Below, piece by piece: positions 6,095-8,470 of a stretch of DNA of 8,470 bases; positions within the stretch are counted from its first letter, which is position 1, and the number at the start of each line of letters is the position of its first letter. The stretch is from contig DQHR01000141.1 in the NCBI GenBank assembly GCA_003531155.1, positions 14,309 through 22,778 on the forward strand, read 5' to 3'. The notes beneath the pieces are model-generated. The model saw only the letters and a list, made by a program, of their open reading frames with translations, was not told the origin of the DNA and did no database searches. Both the position numbers and the translations under genes were made by a program. The stretch is from Bacteroidales bacterium. GTDB taxonomy: Bacteria > Bacteroidota > Bacteroidia > Bacteroidales > Tenuifilaceae.

Positions 6095-6177
6095 TTAATT
6101 CAATGCTTTTAGCCAAATTTACAGCCGAGATTATTTAACCACGACCAAACACCCCGAATAGATTAGTTTTACTGACT

Positions 6178-7704
6178 ATGAATGAGTTAAAAAAAATAAA
6201 GACAGCGCTAATATCAGTTTTCTACAAAGAAAATCTTGATAAAATTGTGAGAGAGCTCAAACGTCTCAATGTTCAAATTTACTCAACAGGAGGAACTTTG
6301 AATTTTATCAATGAATTTGGGGTGGATGCAACTGCTGTTGAAGAACTAACCAGTTATCCGTCAATACTAGGTGGTCGAGTTAAAACACTACACCCAAAGA
6401 TTTTTGGGGGCATACTCGCTCGACGCAACAATGAAAACGATTTATTTCAACTCCAAGAGTATCAAATTCCAGAAATTGATTTAGTCATTGTAGATCTTTA
6501 CCCTTTTGAGGAAACAGTTGCATCGGGTGCAAAAGAATCGGAGATTATTGAAAAAATTGATATTGGTGGTGTGTCGCTTATTCGTGCTGCTGCAAAAAAT
6601 TATAAAGATGTACTTATAGTTTCATCGCGCAATCAGTATAGCGACCTGCTTGAAATAATTGAATCAAAGAATGGAGCATCAAGCATTGAGGATAGAAGAA
6701 AATTTGCCACAGAAGCTTTTAACACCACATCAAATTACGATGTAGCCATATTTAACTACTTTAGCGGCGATTTTCCAAAATCAGCATTCAAACAAAGTAT
6801 TCAGGAATTCAAAACTCTTCGTTACGGCGAAAATCCACATCAAAAAGGAGTATTTTACGGATCATTCGAAGAGCTCTTCGAGCAAATCCACGGTAAAGAA
6901 ATCTCATATAACAATCTACTTGATATTGATGCTGCTGTAAATCTTATCAGCGAATTTGAAGAACCAACGGTTGCAATTTTAAAGCATAATAACGCATGCG
7001 GGTTGGCCACTCGTTCAACCCTAGAGCAAGCGTGGCACGATGCCCTTGCTGGAGATCCTGTATCGGCTTTTGGAGGTGTTATTATTGTAAATCGAATGAT
7101 TGATTTAAAAACTGCAGAGGCAATGAACTCGCTTTTCTTTGAAGTGGTTATTGCTCCGGGCTATCAAAGTGAGTCGTTATCAATTTTAACTAGCAAAAAG
7201 AATAGAATCATTCTTATTCAAAAGAAATTTGACTTACCAAAACATCAATATAAATCGATGCTTTCGGGAGCACTTGTTCAAGAGCGCGATGCGAGCATCG
7301 AATCCGTAAAGGATATGAAACCAATTACGGTTAAATCACCAACAAGCGAAGAACTGAACGATTTGGTATTTGCCAACAAGATTGTTAAGCATTCAAAATC
7401 AAACGCTATTGTTTTTGCAAAAAACAAGCAACTTATCGCTAGCGGTGTTGGACAAACATCAAGAGTTGATGCATTAAAACATGCTATTGAAAAGGCAACA
7501 AACTTTGGGTTCGATTTAAAGGGTGCTGTAATGGCATCGGATGCATTTTTCCCGTTCCCCGATTGCGTTGAAATTGCTCATAACGCGGGAATAACAGCAG
7601 TGGTTCAACCTGGAGGTTCTGTTAACGATCATAAAAGCATTGACTTTTGCAATGAGCATGGTATGGCAATGGTTGCAACAGGAATAAGACACTTTAAACA
7701 CTAG
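6178..7704 (+). CDS. purH: Bifunctional AICAR formyltransferase / IMP cyclohydrolase PurH
   Basis: A 508-residue cytosolic enzyme catalysing the last two steps of de novo purine synthesis: formylation of AICAR by 10-formyl-THF, then ring closure of FAICAR to IMP. The N-terminal MGS-like cyclohydrolase domain (about 1-145) shows YSTGGT (35-40), GGRVKTLHPKI with Lys69, DLYPF with Tyr108, Asp128 in KIDIGG and Lys140 in RAAAK, matching the known active-site pattern. The formyltransferase domain (about 200-508) shows LRYGENPHQ (214-222), the catalytic Lys269-His270 pair in ILKHNNACG, DPVSAFGG (293-300), KHSKSNA (404-410), DAFFPFPD (455-462), VQPGGSVND (476-484) and the terminal RHFKH. Length is a little below E. 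coli PurH, as I expect for this phylum. The ATG lacks a Shine-Dalgarno sequence; MNELKKIKTALISVF fits the family start. It diverges from the permease gene and precedes mreB by 18 bp, probably on one transcript. Confidence 0.97.
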   Translation: MNELKKIKTALISVFYKENLDKIVRELKRLNVQIYSTGGTLNFINEFGVDATAVEELTSYPSILGGRVKTLHPKIFGGILARRNNENDLFQLQEYQIPEIDLVIVDLYPFEETVASGAKESEIIEKIDIGGVSLIRAAAKNYKDVLIVSSRNQYSDLLEIIESKNGASSIEDRRKFATEAFNTTSNYDVAIFNYFSGDFPKSAFKQSIQEFKTLRYGENPHQKGVFYGSFEELFEQIHGKEISYNNLLDIDAAVNLISEFEEPTVAILKHNNACGLATRSTLEQAWHDALAGDPVSAFGGVIIVNRMIDLKTAEAMNSLFFEVVIAPGYQSESLSILTSKKNRIILIQKKFDLPKHQYKSMLSGALVQERDASIESVKDMKPITVKSPTSEELNDLVFANKIVKHSKSNAIVFAKNKQLIASGVGQTSRVDALKHAIEKATNFGFDLKGAVMASDAFFPFPDCVEIAHNAGITAVVQPGGSVNDHKSIDFCNEHGMAMVATGIRHFKH

Positions 7705-7722
7705 AAATAATAAAATCAAAAT

Positions 7723-8470
7723 ATGGGAGTTTTTTCATTCTTAACACAAGAGTTGGCCATCGACCTAGGAACAGCCAACACCATCATCATATATAACGAC
7801 AAGATTGTCGTTGATGAGCCTTCGATTGTTGCAATAGATCAGGCTACAGGTAAATTAATTGCAATTGGTGAACAGGCCAGGCAGATGCATGGTAAAACAC
7901 ATGAAAACATCAAAACCATTCGTCCTCTCCGAGATGGTGTAATCGCCGACTTTAATGCTGCGGAACAGATGATTCGTGGGATGATCAAAATGATTAACCC
8001 CAAAAACAAGCTTTTCTCACCATCGCTTCGTATGGTTGTATGTATCCCAAGCGGGAGTACGGAGGTTGAAATCCGTGCGGTTCGCGACTCTTCCGAACAT
8101 GCTGGTGGTCGTGATGTTTACATGATTTACGAGCCTATGGCTGCGGCCTTAGGGATTGGCCTTGATGTTGAAGCCCCAGAAGGAAACATGGTAGTAGACA
8201 TAGGAGGTGGTACTACTGAAATAGCAGTAATTGCGCTTGGCGGTATTGTTTGTAATAAGTCAATTCGTATTGCCGGTGATGGTTTCACAGCCGATATTCA
8301 GGCATACATGCGTCATCAACATAACATTAAAATTGGAGAACGTACAGCCGAGGACATTAAGATTGCAGTAGGTTCTGCACTTCCTGACTTAGAAAATCCC
8401 CCTGCTGATTTTATTGTTCGTGGTCCAAACCTAATGACAGCACTTCCTATTGAAGTACCTATTTCATACC
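7723..8470 (+). CDS. mreB: Rod shape-determining protein MreB, N-terminal part (cut by window edge)
   Basis: The first 249 codons of the bacterial actin MreB, which forms membrane-bound filaments that guide lateral peptidoglycan synthesis by the elongasome (MreC, MreD, RodA, PBP2). Seen: an N-terminal hydrophobic stretch MGVFSFLTQE likely to touch the membrane; phosphate-1 motif IDLGTANT (13-20); VVDEPSIVAI; RPLRDGVIADF; VCIPSG; EPMAAALGIG from residue 137, with the conserved Glu; and phosphate-2 motif VVDIGGGTTEIAVI from 157. The frame stays open to the edge with about 100 residues missing. ATG at 7723 follows purH by 18 bp with no promoter or Shine-Dalgarno sequence visible in the gap, so read-through from purH is likely. 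From other genomes I would expect mreC, mreD, PBP2 and rodA next, but none is in view. Confidence 0.96.
   Translation, partial: MGVFSFLTQELAIDLGTANTIIIYNDKIVVDEPSIVAIDQATGKLIAIGEQARQMHGKTHENIKTIRPLRDGVIADFNAAEQMIRGMIKMINPKNKLFSPSLRMVVCIPSGSTEVEIRAVRDSSEHAGGRDVYMIYEPMAAALGIGLDVEAPEGNMVVDIGGGTTEIAVIALGGIVCNKSIRIAGDGFTADIQAYMRHQHNIKIGERTAEDIKIAVGSALPDLENPPADFIVRGPNLMTALPIEVPISY

Larger units (their letters stand above)
5883..6177. other. Divergent AT-rich spacer between the permease gene and purH
   Basis: This 295-bp region carries start signals for both flanking genes. Near the permease gene it holds the TACCTTTG element described separately. The purH half (6030-6110) is extremely AT-rich and has an A/T palindrome and a small hairpin, also listed separately. 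I could not find a TTTG/TAnnTTTG pair on the plus strand for purH, no Shine-Dalgarno sequence before its ATG, and nothing resembling a purine or other riboswitch. The longest plus-strand reading frame is 15 codons (6091-6138). Confidence 0.6.

Noticed and set aside
6091..6138. A 15-codon reading frame (MVNSMLLAKFTAEII) before purH, as a possible leader peptide
   Set aside because: It has no ribosome binding site and no run of regulatory codons; frames this short are expected by chance. Mentioned only as part of the leader finding.
5883..6177. Possible purine riboswitch in the purH leader
   Set aside because: None of the conserved purine aptamer core sequences could be found, and no three-way junction can be drawn from the inverted repeats seen.
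7516..7719. Open frame of 67 codons on the strand opposite the end of purH
   Set aside because: It lies entirely against strongly conserved purH codons, has unusual Cys/His/Arg-rich composition, and resembles no family I know; it is a by-product of purH coding. The same holds for the other short frames opposite or inside the main genes, such as 885-1097, 2747-2971, 3116-3373 and 5499-5842.
1..8470. Mobile elements, CRISPR arrays, tRNA or rRNA genes
   Set aside because: No transposase-like protein, terminal inverted repeats, regular repeat-spacer pattern or recognisable RNA gene was seen on either strand.

Overview
The window looks like ordinary core chromosome of a low-GC member of the Bacteroidota. 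The evidence is the AT-rich coding, the near absence of Shine-Dalgarno sequences, sites resembling the Bacteroides-type promoter (TTTG ... TAnnTTTG), and protein details typical of that phylum: an OppC-like permease with a long insertion after its first membrane helix, an NFPY motif in RsmA, a MacB-like permease without its ATPase, and purH directly followed by mreB. Assignment below phylum is not possible from this sequence; a Bacteroidales/Marinilabiliales-like relative is a guess.

Layout. From 3651 leftward to the window edge, four genes lie on the minus strand and look like one transcription unit: an 8-helix flippase-like membrane protein (UPF0104/LPG synthase transmembrane type), a PLP-dependent class I/II aminotransferase, a membrane-anchored family 2 glycosyltransferase, and an OppC/DppC-like ABC permease cut by the window edge. 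The last three are joined by stop/start overlaps (ATGA and TTGA). A 191-bp divergent spacer (3652-3842) separates this unit from rsmA (ksgA) on the plus strand. rsmA converges with only 9 bp between stops on a minus-strand MacB/FtsX-type permease gene. A 295-bp very AT-rich divergent spacer (5883-6177) then leads to plus-strand purH, followed after 18 bp by mreB, which runs off the right edge.

How the genes relate. purH finishes IMP synthesis and mreB starts the rod-shape locus. They are unrelated in function but probably share a transcript. rsmA is a ribosome assembly methyltransferase. The minus-strand cluster could act in envelope or lipid-linked glycan chemistry (flippase-like protein plus glycosyltransferase), but the aminotransferase and peptide-type permease do not fit one obvious pathway, so a common role is only inference.

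I see no mobile element, CRISPR array, tRNA, rRNA or riboswitch, and no convincing new system. The points most worth checking are a shortened segment in the SAM-binding fold of RsmA, a helically phased triple repeat in the 3652-3842 spacer, and a strong Shine-Dalgarno sequence hidden in the end of the glycosyltransferase gene that supports a TTG start for the permease.
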